Shown here: one piece after another, positions 1 to 5,215 of the stretch | How positions within the stretch are numbered: the first letter of the stretch is position 1 | Layout: every line of letters begins with the position of its first letter | Assembly: GCA_002007315.1 (NCBI GenBank) | Contig: LNZQ01000221.1 | Span: 1 to 8,627 of the forward strand | Length of the DNA: 8,627 nucleotides | Direction: 5' to 3' | Source: Epulopiscium sp. Nele67-Bin004 | Lineage (GTDB): Bacteria; Bacillota_A; Clostridia; Lachnospirales; Cellulosilyticaceae | Notes under the pieces: generated by a model | Seen by the model: the letters and a program-made list of their open reading frames with translations, nothing else | What the model was told of the DNA's origin: nothing | Database searches by the model: none | Position numbers and translations under genes: made by a program

Positions 1-580
1 TCCAAGTATCTATAAACATTTTCATGCCATTAAGAGCCACTTCAGCATCAAGGTATCGTTTTGTCTCTTCCCCACAATTATGAACTAAATCGTATACATC
101 AAGTTCAAAGTCTAAGAAATCCAGTTGTATATAGTGAGGCTTTGTTAGTTCCCCACTATTTTGTAATTCAAATTTTCCCTCAATCAAGTTGTGAAACTTA
201 AACCAGTTTTCTACATAATCTATTTCTAAAAACTGCTTTATCCCTTTTTGTTCATATTGTGCTATCTTCTTTGTGCGTTCAGTTTCTTTGTTTCCTTTTG
301 ACCACACTTCGAGTATAAATTTCGGTGTTCCTGTAATTCTTGCCCCGTCTGTTATATCACTTTTTTTGCATACTGTTAAATCTGGGATATATGTGTTATT
401 TTCATTTAATATGAAATCTACACTATCTGTATACACTTTACATTCATTTGGCAACTTTCTATCTACTATATTTGCTAAATTAACAATTATTTCATTGTGA
501 TATGCTGTTGGCGATGCTTGCATAACTTCTTTTCCGTCTATTATTTCTATTTTGTATTCATAGTAATCATATGCTTCCAT
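1..580 (-). CDS. Uma2-family nuclease-fold protein, copy 1 (3' end cut by window edge)
   Basis: Translation from the ATG at 580 runs open for 193 codons to the left edge, so the C-terminus is missing (about 27 residues if it matches copy 2). It shows the Uma2 (DUF820) signature: an SPTAxHN segment near residues 23-29, YIPDLTV with Asp67, LEVWS with Glu91, Lys104/105 and Tyr109, then GIKQFLEID. These are the usual positions of the PD-(D/E)XK-type active site in this family; the biological role of most Uma2 proteins is unknown. The start is set by a strong AAGGGGGA ribosome binding site six bases upstream, which lies inside the last codons of copy 2. The two genes overlap by 14 bp, so they are probably cotranscribed and translationally coupled. 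From residue 62 on it matches copy 2 with one visible amino-acid change, while residues 11-61 differ at about 20 positions. Family assignment is firm; catalytic activity is inferred. Confidence 0.85.
   Translation of the reverse strand, partial: MEAYDYYEYKIEIIDGKEVMQASPTAYHNEIIVNLANIVDRKLPNECKVYTDSVDFILNENNTYIPDLTVCKKSDITDGARITGTPKFILEVWSKGNKETERTKKIAQYEQKGIKQFLEIDYVENWFKFHNLIEGKFELQNSGELTKPHYIQLDFLDFELDVYDLVHNCGEETKRYLDAEVALNGMKMFIDTW
1..580. repeat. Direct tandem repeat unit, copy 1 (Uma2 gene)
   Basis: Positions 1-580 align without a gap to 650-1229 at a constant offset of 649. Positions 1-397 differ from 650-1046 at nine places by my count. Positions 398 to about 525 are strongly diverged, and 541-580 are again almost identical. 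The left end of the unit lies outside the window. Homology stops at the start codon: the bases upstream of the two ATGs are unrelated. Confidence 0.9.
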
Positions 581-1229
581 TCTGCGTCCCCCTTACTTTT
601 TGTATTATTTGTAGAGGTATTCCCGTTTTTTCGTTAACTTCCTCATCACTCCAAGTATCTATAAACATTTTCATGCCATTAAGAGCCACTTCAGCATCAA
701 GGTATCGTTTTGTCTCTTCCCCACAATTATGAACTAAATCGTATACATCAAGTTCAAAGTCTAAGAAATCCAGTTGTATATAGTGAGGCTTTGTTAGCGT
801 TCCACTATTTTGTAATTCAAATTTTCCCTCAATCAAGTTGTGAAACTTAAACCAGTTTTCTACATAATCTATTTCTAAAAACTGCTTTATACCTTTTTGT
901 TCATATTGTGCTATCTTCTTTGTGCGTTCAGTTTCTTTGTTCCCTTTTGACCACACTTCAAGTATAAATTTCGGTGTTCCTGTAATCCTTGCCCCGTCTG
1001 TTATATCACTTTTTTTGCATACTGTTAAATCTGGAATATATGTGTTTGCTTCATCTATAACCAAATCCATACTATCACAAAATACACTACACTCATTACC
1101 AATTTTTCTTTTAACTATACTAAATAAATCACCAATTATATAGTTATGTTTTGCCGTTGGTGACGCAAGCATTACTTCTTTTCCATCTATTATTTCAGTT
1201 TTGTATTCATAGTAATCATATGCTTCCAT
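567..1229 (-). CDS. Uma2-family nuclease-fold protein, copy 2
   Basis: This 220-residue protein belongs to the Uma2 (DUF820, restriction-endonuclease-like fold) family; typical members are about 180-220 residues. Visible motifs are SPTAKHN (23-29), YIPDLTV with Asp67, GTPKFILEVWS with Glu91, Lys104/105 in a helix followed by Tyr109, and GIKQFLEID in place of the common GVxEYWIVD. The putative acidic and lysine residues are all kept, so it may be an active metal-dependent nuclease, but substrate and role are unknown. The ATG lies five bases after the thrB stop codon, and its ribosome binding site (AAAGG/AGGAG) is within the last thrB codons, so it is very likely expressed from the thrB transcript. 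The C-terminal tail (about residues 194-220, polar) carries the ribosome binding site of copy 1 in its DNA. It is a tandem duplicate of copy 1 with a start-to-start distance of 649 bp. Confidence 0.88.
   Translation of the reverse strand: MEAYDYYEYKTEIIDGKEVMLASPTAKHNYIIGDLFSIVKRKIGNECSVFCDSMDLVIDEANTYIPDLTVCKKSDITDGARITGTPKFILEVWSKGNKETERTKKIAQYEQKGIKQFLEIDYVENWFKFHNLIEGKFELQNSGTLTKPHYIQLDFLDFELDVYDLVHNCGEETKRYLDAEVALNGMKMFIDTWSDEEVNEKTGIPLQIIQKVRGTQNGSI
650..1229. repeat. Direct tandem repeat unit, copy 2 (Uma2 gene)
   Basis: This is the second copy of the gapless 649-bp-offset repeat described for 1-580. The part of the gene at 567-649, encoding the last residues, has no partner inside the window because the corresponding part of copy 1 lies beyond the left edge. 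Confidence 0.9.
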
Positions 1230-1234
1230 AGCTC

Positions 1235-2134
1235 CTACCTTTCCACTATAACTATTGCACCTTTCGTATCAACTTTAAGTATCTCCACATTTGAGTTGAT
1301 ATTATTTTTTGTAAAACCATCTTCCATCGCCTGTCTAATTTGTTCCACATTGTCAACGGCAAATGCAATAATCGTTGGACCTGCTCCCGATATCATTGCA
1401 CACATCGCACCAGCATTTGTTGCATTTTCCGTTACATCGTCAAACCCTGGTATAAGTGTTTTTCTAGCAGGTGTAAATACTAAGTCTTTTGTTGAAATAT
1501 CTAGTTGTCTCAAATCTCCGCTTGCAATTGCCCCAACCAAAAAACATGCTCGTTGTAGTTGTACAACAAGGTCTGCACGAGAAAAATCTGTTGGTACAAC
1601 TGATCTTGCAAGTTTAGTTGAAAGCTCATAGTCTGGTATCGCTGTCACAAAACGCAAATCTCTATTTGGAACGATTTTATGATAGTGAACATCATCTTTA
1701 TCCATCATAGCTATTGTAAATCCGCCAACTGCACATGGTACAATATTGTCTGGGTGTCCCTCAATAGCTGTTGCTTCATCTATAAGCACATGCTCGTCAA
1801 ACGGCTCTCCAAGCCATGCATTCGCAAGATATACCCCAGCCACAATTGCACTCGCACTACTTCCAAGACCACGTGAACCTGGAATGTCTGTAAACATTGT
1901 TATTTTCACTGTTGGAAACTCTGTTCCTTGTTTGTCAAAAATTCTTTTTGCTCCCTCATACACAAGGTTGTCTTGTAGTGGTATCTCACCCGAAAAACCC
2001 TCTTTAAATATAACTTCAAACTGCTCACTATCTTCCATAACTACTGTTAAATACTTTGATAATCCTATACCTAAACAGTCAACGCCTGACCCGATATTTG
2101 CTGTTGATGCTGGAACTTTTACGGTTACTTTCAT
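1235..2134 (-). CDS. thrB: Homoserine kinase (threonine biosynthesis)
   Basis: The 299-residue protein has the three motifs of GHMP-family homoserine kinases: PASTANIGSGVDCLG near residues 8-22, the ATP-binding loop PGSRGLGSSASA near residues 85-96, and AGAMCAMISGAGPTI near the C-terminus. Length fits ThrB (about 300 residues). It phosphorylates the hydroxyl of L-homoserine with ATP to give O-phosphohomoserine for threonine synthase, in the cytoplasm. The start is the ATG at 2134, preceded by AAGAGGTG with good spacing; the frame is open upstream to 2182, but no ribosome binding site is seen there and the family N-terminus begins at MKVTVKVPAS. The gene points away from the metY-metA operon, which uses the same homoserine. 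Two Uma2 genes follow it at once with no terminator, so it is probably the first gene of that transcript. I could not assign a convincing promoter in 2135-2240. Confidence 0.95.
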   Translation of the reverse strand: MKVTVKVPASTANIGSGVDCLGIGLSKYLTVVMEDSEQFEVIFKEGFSGEIPLQDNLVYEGAKRIFDKQGTEFPTVKITMFTDIPGSRGLGSSASAIVAGVYLANAWLGEPFDEHVLIDEATAIEGHPDNIVPCAVGGFTIAMMDKDDVHYHKIVPNRDLRFVTAIPDYELSTKLARSVVPTDFSRADLVVQLQRACFLVGAIASGDLRQLDISTKDLVFTPARKTLIPGFDDVTENATNAGAMCAMISGAGPTIIAFAVDNVEQIRQAMEDGFTKNNINSNVEILKVDTKGAIVIVER

Positions 2135-2141
2135 AATTTTA

Positions 2142-2149
2142 CACCTCTT
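2142..2149 (-). promoter_or_regulatory. thrB ribosome binding site
   Basis: The minus strand reads AAGAGGTG here, seven bases before the ATG at 2134. This decides the thrB start against an upstream in-frame start at 2182. Confidence 0.8.
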
Positions 2150-2214
2150 GTTTTTTAGTTTTAATTTTACACTATAAAACACTAAATTAAAAGTTAATTT
2201 TATAATTACATAAC

Positions 2215-2240
2215 TATTAAGAAATCTTGATAAATAGTAT
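2215..2240 (+). repeat. TTAAGAAAT-type box, upstream copy
   Basis: This 26-bp stretch matches 2456-2481 at 24 of 26 positions. It contains TTAAGAAATC (2217-2226) followed directly by the degenerate half TTGATAAATA (2227-2236). A TATAAT hexamer overlaps its end (2238-2243) and a TATACT lies at 2259-2264. It is 5' of the gene remnant at 2283-2426 and about 80-100 bp upstream of thrB on the other strand, so it could be the old operator of the lost gene, or could act on thrB. Confidence 0.55.
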
Positions 2241-2282
2241 AATATTTATACGCTAGATTATACTATTAGTACTATTATTTAA

Positions 2283-2426
2283 GGACCTGATGGGCTTATT
2301 CAATCTAAAGGTCAACCTATACTTAGAAAGTCAACTAGATTAGCACATGATAAAAAAATAGCAAAACTGTATTTTGAAAAAACCGAACAACTAACAGGCA
2401 TAGAGTTTAATTTTGACAAAGTGTAG
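2283..2426 (+). pseudogene. 3' remnant of a probable short-chain dehydrogenase/reductase gene
   Basis: A 47-residue reading frame runs from just after a TAA (2280-2282) to a TAG at 2424-2426, with no ATG or GTG start codon at a usable place. It reads GPDGLIQSKGQP..., then AHDKKIAKLYFEKTEQLTGIEF near its end. This resembles the C-terminal tail of retinol-dehydrogenase-like SDR proteins (pattern GKYF-x-KG...A/S-x-D-x-x-LA-x-x-LWE-x-S-x-x-LTG-x-x-F). The Rossmann core and the catalytic Tyr-x-x-x-Lys are absent. A rho-independent terminator overlaps its stop codon, as expected for the end of a once complete gene. SDR identity is from memory of the family and is tentative; that it is a truncated coding remnant is better supported. 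Confidence 0.5.
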
Positions 2427-2449
2427 AGATTTTTCTCTATGCTTTTTTT
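2421..2449 (+). terminator. Rho-independent terminator after the gene remnant
   Basis: TAGAGA (2424-2429) pairs with TCTCTA (2434-2439) around a TTTT loop. The stem extends by two G-U pairs and one G-C pair to 2421/2442 and is followed by seven T residues (2443-2449). An alternative pairing partner, GCATAGAG at 2398-2405, matches CTCTATGC at 2435-2442 perfectly. The terminator would insulate the downstream secreted-protein gene from readthrough. Confidence 0.75.
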
Positions 2450-2455
2450 AATTTT

Positions 2456-2481
2456 TATTAAGAAATCTTAAGAAATAGTAT
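2456..2481 (+). promoter_or_regulatory. Putative OmpR/PhoB-type operator upstream of the secreted-protein unit
   Basis: TTAAGAAATC (2458-2467) is followed at once by TTAAGAAATA (2468-2477), a direct repeat with a 10-bp period, i.e. same-face half-sites as used by OmpR-family response regulators (compare the TTAAG-N5/6-TTAAG form of PmrA/BasR-like boxes). If transcription starts near 2518 the repeat spans about -60 to -41, a usual activator position. The promoter below lacks a good -35, which fits activator dependence. Regulator identity is inference. Confidence 0.5.
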
Positions 2482-2502
2482 TCGTCCATCTTAATAACCT
2501 CC

Positions 2503-2511
2503 TGCTATACT
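2503..2511 (+). promoter_or_regulatory. Extended -10 promoter of the secreted-protein/TraX unit
   Basis: TGCTATACT gives a TG-n extended -10 with hexamer TATACT (2506-2511). No recognisable -35 is found 16-18 bp upstream (the hexamer at 2483-2488 is CGTCCA). The 13 bases from 2505 to 2517 are identical to those at the metY promoter (5238-5250). Confidence 0.6.
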
Positions 2512-2556
2512 AAATTTGTAAACAACAACAAACCAACTACAAAGGAGACTATAACT

Positions 2557-3321
2557 ATGAAAAAACTACTATTATTAGCAGGACTTATCGGTGCAACAAC
2601 TGTCGGTATAACATCACTTGCAAGTGAACCTGAATCAACGCATAATGCTTTAACTTTAACAGTCGAAAATATCACTGTATCTGATGCTATGCTTGATAAA
2701 ACAACTTTAATATCAACTACGCACCTTCAAGCCACTACACCACTCGACTTAAACACTTTAATGCTTCGTGAAAATATCCTTATCAACAACGAACAATATA
2801 ACTATGGTGCAATTGATGGGGAGCTTATTATTATTGACGAGTACACTTGTACATACATTATGGAGTACGAGATTGATGCACAATTTGATGGTGAAATTAA
2901 TATTGAGATAAGTTATACAGACTATGTGGACACTTGGACTTTTAACTTTGATACAGAGGTTGCACCATTTGAGGGAAATATTTATCCCGTTGATCTGGAT
3001 TACACACTTGGCACAACGGAAAACCTTTTAACTTTTGATTATCTTACTATTGATAATAACAAAGCCAAGTTATACTATACGCCGAATGACTCTAGCTTAT
3101 TTGAGCATAACATTACTTTTGTTGGTATGGATAACTTTGGCAATGCGGTTACTGTGTCTGGTAACAACTGGTATCAAGCTAACAGAGGTGGTTATATCGG
3201 TCTTTCAGGTATTGCAGACGATGCAACAAGTGTAACTCTACATTTATATATCGCTAACCATACTGTTGATATTATCGAACTTCCAAAGTTTGTTGATACA
3301 TTTGAAATAAACTTACAATAA
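2557..3321 (+). CDS. Secreted acidic protein of unknown function
   Basis: The 254-residue protein starts with a clear Sec signal peptide: MKK, a hydrophobic stretch of leucine, alanine, glycine and isoleucine, and a likely cleavage after SLAS near residue 23. The mature part is acidic, rich in Asp, Glu, Thr and Asn, has a single cysteine, and shows alternating hydrophobic/polar stretches suggesting beta-sandwich domains (about residues 30-130 and 145-254). No lipobox, LPXTG signal or C-terminal membrane segment is seen, so it is probably released or held by partners. The C-terminal part (NITFVGMDNFGNAVT, then GIADDATSVTLHLYIA) recalls the C-terminal beta domains of DUF4179/DUF5643-type extracytoplasmic proteins of Firmicutes; this is a weak resemblance. 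The start has AAAGGAG about nine bases upstream. It is the first gene of a three-gene unit with a TraX-family protein and a membrane-anchored protein. I do not recognise a specific function. Confidence 0.8.
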   Translation: MKKLLLLAGLIGATTVGITSLASEPESTHNALTLTVENITVSDAMLDKTTLISTTHLQATTPLDLNTLMLRENILINNEQYNYGAIDGELIIIDEYTCTYIMEYEIDAQFDGEINIEISYTDYVDTWTFNFDTEVAPFEGNIYPVDLDYTLGTTENLLTFDYLTIDNNKAKLYYTPNDSSLFEHNITFVGMDNFGNAVTVSGNNWYQANRGGYIGLSGIADDATSVTLHLYIANHTVDIIELPKFVDTFEINLQ

Positions 3322-3324
3322 TAT

Positions 3325-3343
3325 TGGGGGTGTTTTTCCCCCA
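3325..3343 (+). other. GC-rich hairpin between the secreted-protein and TraX genes
   Basis: TGGGGG (3325-3330) pairs with CCCCCA (3338-3343) around a TGTTTTT loop, starting four bases after the stop codon at 3321. There is no T-run after the stem; the Ts are in the loop. It is therefore a poor terminator and more likely a partial attenuator or mRNA-stabilising 3' structure that lets the first gene be expressed more than the next two. Confidence 0.5.
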
Positions 3344-3359
3344 TGAAAGGATTTAACAC

Positions 3360-4133
3360 ATGAATAATACAATACTATCTGTTCGAAAAAATAGCCCAAT
3401 ATCCAACAATACTATAAAACTTATTGCTATCATTACTATGTTGATAGACCACATTGGACACGTTTTATCCAAGTATTTGTTTTCAAGCGAAATGTCATCT
3501 ATCTTTTATACTTTATGCAAAAGCACTGGGCGAATAGCTTTCCCTTTATTTTGCTTTTTAATAGTTGAGGGCTTTTGCCACACCAAAAATATAAAAAAAT
3601 ATGTTGCAACATTATTAATTTTTGCCCTAATTTCAGAAATACCCTTCAAGGTAGTATTGCTGGGCTATTATTCACTTTCAGAACCTATATTTTTGTTGAT
3701 ATGTAGCTTTAAAAACGTAATTTTTACTTTATTAGTAGGCTTATTAACTTTAATTGTTATAAAAAAAGTTGCTCACAAATCGGTTCTAATACAAGCATTA
3801 GTCGTGCTTATTGGTTGTATCGTTGTTGAAATGATGGGTAGTGACTATGGTATGATGGGAGTTTTATATATTTCTGGATATTATTTTTGTCGCAAAAACA
3901 GGATAAACCAAGTGTTAACAATGTTAAACTTATTTTTGTTATCAAGCATTTTTACACCTGCTGGTAATATGCTAACGGTGTTGCAAATCGTTTGTATGAT
4001 TGTCCCGTGCATAGTTATACTGTTTTATAACGGACAACGAGGGCAACTAAATCTAAAATACTTTTTTTATGCCTTTTATCCTGTGCACATCACACTAATA
4101 GGCTTTATATTATATTTTTTACAGAAAGGATAA
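3360..4133 (+). CDS. TraX-family integral membrane protein
   Basis: The 257-residue protein is highly hydrophobic with about seven or eight membrane segments. It matches the TraX family (named after the F-plasmid pilin N-acetylation protein) along its length: IKLIAIITMLIDHIG (19-33), GRIAFPLFCFLIVEGFCHT (57-75), FALISEIPF (88-96), SDYGMMGV (161-168), and the C-terminal block NGQRG...KYFFYAFYPVHITLIG (224-248). Asp30/His31, Arg58, Glu70, His74 and Glu93 are conserved-looking polar residues in or near the membrane. Chromosomal TraX homologues are common in Firmicutes without any conjugation genes and are thought to be membrane acyltransferase-like; the substrate is unknown. Nothing else in the window is conjugative. 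The start has GAAAGGA eight or nine bases upstream. Its stop codon overlaps the ribosome binding site of the next gene, so the two are translationally linked. Confidence 0.88.
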   Translation: MNNTILSVRKNSPISNNTIKLIAIITMLIDHIGHVLSKYLFSSEMSSIFYTLCKSTGRIAFPLFCFLIVEGFCHTKNIKKYVATLLIFALISEIPFKVVLLGYYSLSEPIFLLICSFKNVIFTLLVGLLTLIVIKKVAHKSVLIQALVVLIGCIVVEMMGSDYGMMGVLYISGYYFCRKNRINQVLTMLNLFLLSSIFTPAGNMLTVLQIVCMIVPCIVILFYNGQRGQLNLKYFFYAFYPVHITLIGFILYFLQKG

Positions 4134-4136
4134 GAC

Positions 4137-4550
4137 ATGAAAACTAATTTATATTCAAAAATTTATACTATATTGTCTGGCTCTCTACTTATTTTGATAT
4201 TAACGCTATTTACTATGTATAACTTATTTGGCACAAATCCATACGGGGTATTTTATAATGGTGGACGTAGTTTTGATATTACTACGTCAAACTGGTATAG
4301 TTCAGAGTACTTCACTAGAGATTACCCTATAAAAGTTTTTCAAACTAAGCTTACAGTTGAAAATAAAAGCATGGTTGATAAGTTGACTATTGACGTTAGA
4401 CTTGTCGATGAAAACAATCAGCAAATAGGCGATATCGTAACTATTGTCCCCAATGAAAAAGCTGTACTTCCATTTGAACGAAATTCAACTTTAATACTTG
4501 AGGTTAGGGCAACTGATAAAAACGGCGAGGCCTCCATTTCTATTAGATAG
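4137..4550 (+). CDS. Small membrane-anchored extracytoplasmic protein of unknown function
   Basis: The 137-residue protein has one N-terminal hydrophobic segment (about residues 11-32), preceded by a Lys-containing cytoplasmic end and not followed by a clear cleavage site. It is probably a signal anchor with about 100 residues outside the membrane. The outer part has a Tyr/Trp/Phe-rich stretch (NPYGVFYNGG, then SNWYSSEYFTRDYP) and a C-terminal beta-rich portion (KLTVENKSMVDKLTIDVRLVDENN) resembling a small Ig-like fold. It has no cysteines and no sortase motif. The start is three bases after the TraX stop, with AGAAAGGA overlapping that stop, which indicates translational coupling. No family is recognised. 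A role with the TraX-family protein and the secreted protein at the cell surface is inferred from linkage only. Confidence 0.78.
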   Translation: MKTNLYSKIYTILSGSLLILILTLFTMYNLFGTNPYGVFYNGGRSFDITTSNWYSSEYFTRDYPIKVFQTKLTVENKSMVDKLTIDVRLVDENNQQIGDIVTIVPNEKAVLPFERNSTLILEVRATDKNGEASISIR

Positions 4551-4568
4551 GGCGAAAAACCCTATCTA
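4544..4568. terminator. Hairpin shared by two convergent genes
   Basis: TAGATAGGG (4544-4552) pairs perfectly with CCCTATCTA (4560-4568) around a seven-base CGAAAAA loop. The stem includes the TAG stop of the rightward small membrane protein gene (4548-4550) and, on the other strand, the TAG stop of the leftward Uma2 gene (4562-4564). Convergent placement argues for a bidirectional terminator. Neither side has a clean T-run right after the stem, so efficiency is uncertain. Confidence 0.6.
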
Positions 4569-5131
4569 TATGGAATATAATTTTTGATATCGTTATTAAA
4601 AACATCAAGCATATCAACTTTCATTTGGACACACTCTATTGTTATTCCATGATCAACCTTATTAAGCACGTCTTCAATTTCATACTCATATAACGGGTAT
4701 ACATCTATTTTCTTAACAATTTGATAAGCACCATCAATCAGCTTATTAGATACAACTTCACGTTTTAAATAATCAATTTCAATAAATTGTGGAATACCTT
4801 TTCTCGCATATATCTCAAGCTTTTTTTCACGTTCAGCAGGTTTGTTACTAAGCGACCACACTTCAACAACAAGTTTTGGCATCCCCTCAACTTTTCCCTT
4901 AATAATGCTGCTTTTCTTTATAACTGTTAAGTCTGGAACAAAAATATTTTCCTCATCAAACTTTATACTAATGCAATCTGCAAACACTATATATTTGTCA
5001 CTTATATTCATGTTAATAATACTATGCAACGTCCCAATTATCAAAGCGTGTTCAATACGTGGTAATGTTAACAACTTATCTTCTCCACCTATTCTTTCTA
5101 TTTTGTATATATCTGGTTCATATATTTTCAT
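4562..5131 (-). CDS. Uma2-family nuclease-fold protein, third copy (divergent)
   Basis: The 189-residue protein is a Uma2 (DUF820) family member, clearly related to but well diverged from the pair at the left end. Motifs are EHALIIGTL with His28, FVPDLTV with Asp67, MPKLVVEVWS with Glu90, Lys103/104, Tyr108 and GIPQFIEIDY. It lacks the Asn of the usual HN pair (Ala29 instead). The putative nuclease residues are otherwise kept. The start is the ATG at 5131, set by AAAGGAGC seven bases upstream; a GTG at 5149 in frame would sit on that ribosome binding site and is rejected. It has its own consensus promoter (5158-5186) and ends at a hairpin shared with the convergent gene, so it is a single-gene unit between the envelope cassette and the metY operon. 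Its function is unknown. Confidence 0.87.
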   Translation of the reverse strand: MKIYEPDIYKIERIGGEDKLLTLPRIEHALIIGTLHSIINMNISDKYIVFADCISIKFDEENIFVPDLTVIKKSSIIKGKVEGMPKLVVEVWSLSNKPAEREKKLEIYARKGIPQFIEIDYLKREVVSNKLIDGAYQIVKKIDVYPLYEYEIEDVLNKVDHGITIECVQMKVDMLDVFNNDIKNYIPYR

Positions 5132-5138
5132 TTGTTTT

Positions 5139-5146
5139 GCTCCTTT
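5139..5146 (-). promoter_or_regulatory. Ribosome binding site of the third Uma2 gene
   Basis: The minus strand reads AAAGGAGC seven bases before the ATG at 5131. It contains the in-frame upstream GTG's first codons, which rules out that earlier start. Confidence 0.8.
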
Positions 5147-5157
5147 CACTTTTTTTG

Positions 5158-5186
5158 AGTATATTTCTAAATTTCCTAAATGTCAA
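5158..5186 (-). promoter_or_regulatory. Sigma-A promoter of the third Uma2 gene
   Basis: On the minus strand TTGACA (5181-5186, perfect -35) is followed by a 17-bp spacer and TATACT (5158-5163). Transcription would start near 5151, giving a leader of about 20 nt. This is close to consensus, so the gene is expected to be expressed unless repressed. Confidence 0.82.
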
Positions 5187-5215
5187 CTTAAAGCTTATCC
5201 CACACTAGAATTTTC

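Larger units (their letters stand above)
2135..2556. other. 422-bp intergenic region with gene remnant and two operator-like boxes
   Basis: No intact gene is seen between thrB and the secreted-protein gene, which are divergent. From left to right the region holds the AT-rich thrB leader, an operator-like box (2215-2240), a start-less reading frame resembling the end of a short-chain dehydrogenase (2283-2426), a terminator hairpin (2421-2449), a second copy of the box (2456-2481) and an extended -10 promoter (2503-2511). It looks like the scar of a deleted rightward gene that had its own promoter and terminator. Confidence 0.65.

Noticed and set aside
273..500. Rightward open frame with a near-identical partner at 922-1143, looking like a conserved small gene pair
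   Set aside because: Both are antisense to the Uma2 genes, and their similarity follows from the tandem duplication. Neither has a ribosome binding site.
1..1229. CRISPR array or transposon-based explanation of the left-end repeats
   Set aside because: The repeats are two full coding genes in tandem. There are no short spaced repeats, terminal inverted repeats or transposase.
1746..2177. Long rightward open frame of 143 codons opposite thrB
   Set aside because: It is antisense to a well-conserved homoserine kinase, with composition expected of a shadow frame and no ribosome binding site.
2135..2182. N-terminal extension of thrB by 16 residues
   Set aside because: The homoserine kinase N-terminus begins at MKVTVKVPAS, and the ribosome binding site at 2142-2149 lies inside this extension.
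3360..4133. TraX-family gene as a sign of an integrated conjugative element
   Set aside because: No relaxase, coupling protein, type IV secretion, integrase or attachment repeats are seen, and chromosomal TraX homologues are common in Firmicutes.
5132..5149. GTG start for the third Uma2 gene
   Set aside because: The GTG codon and the next codons form the ribosome binding site for the ATG at 5131.
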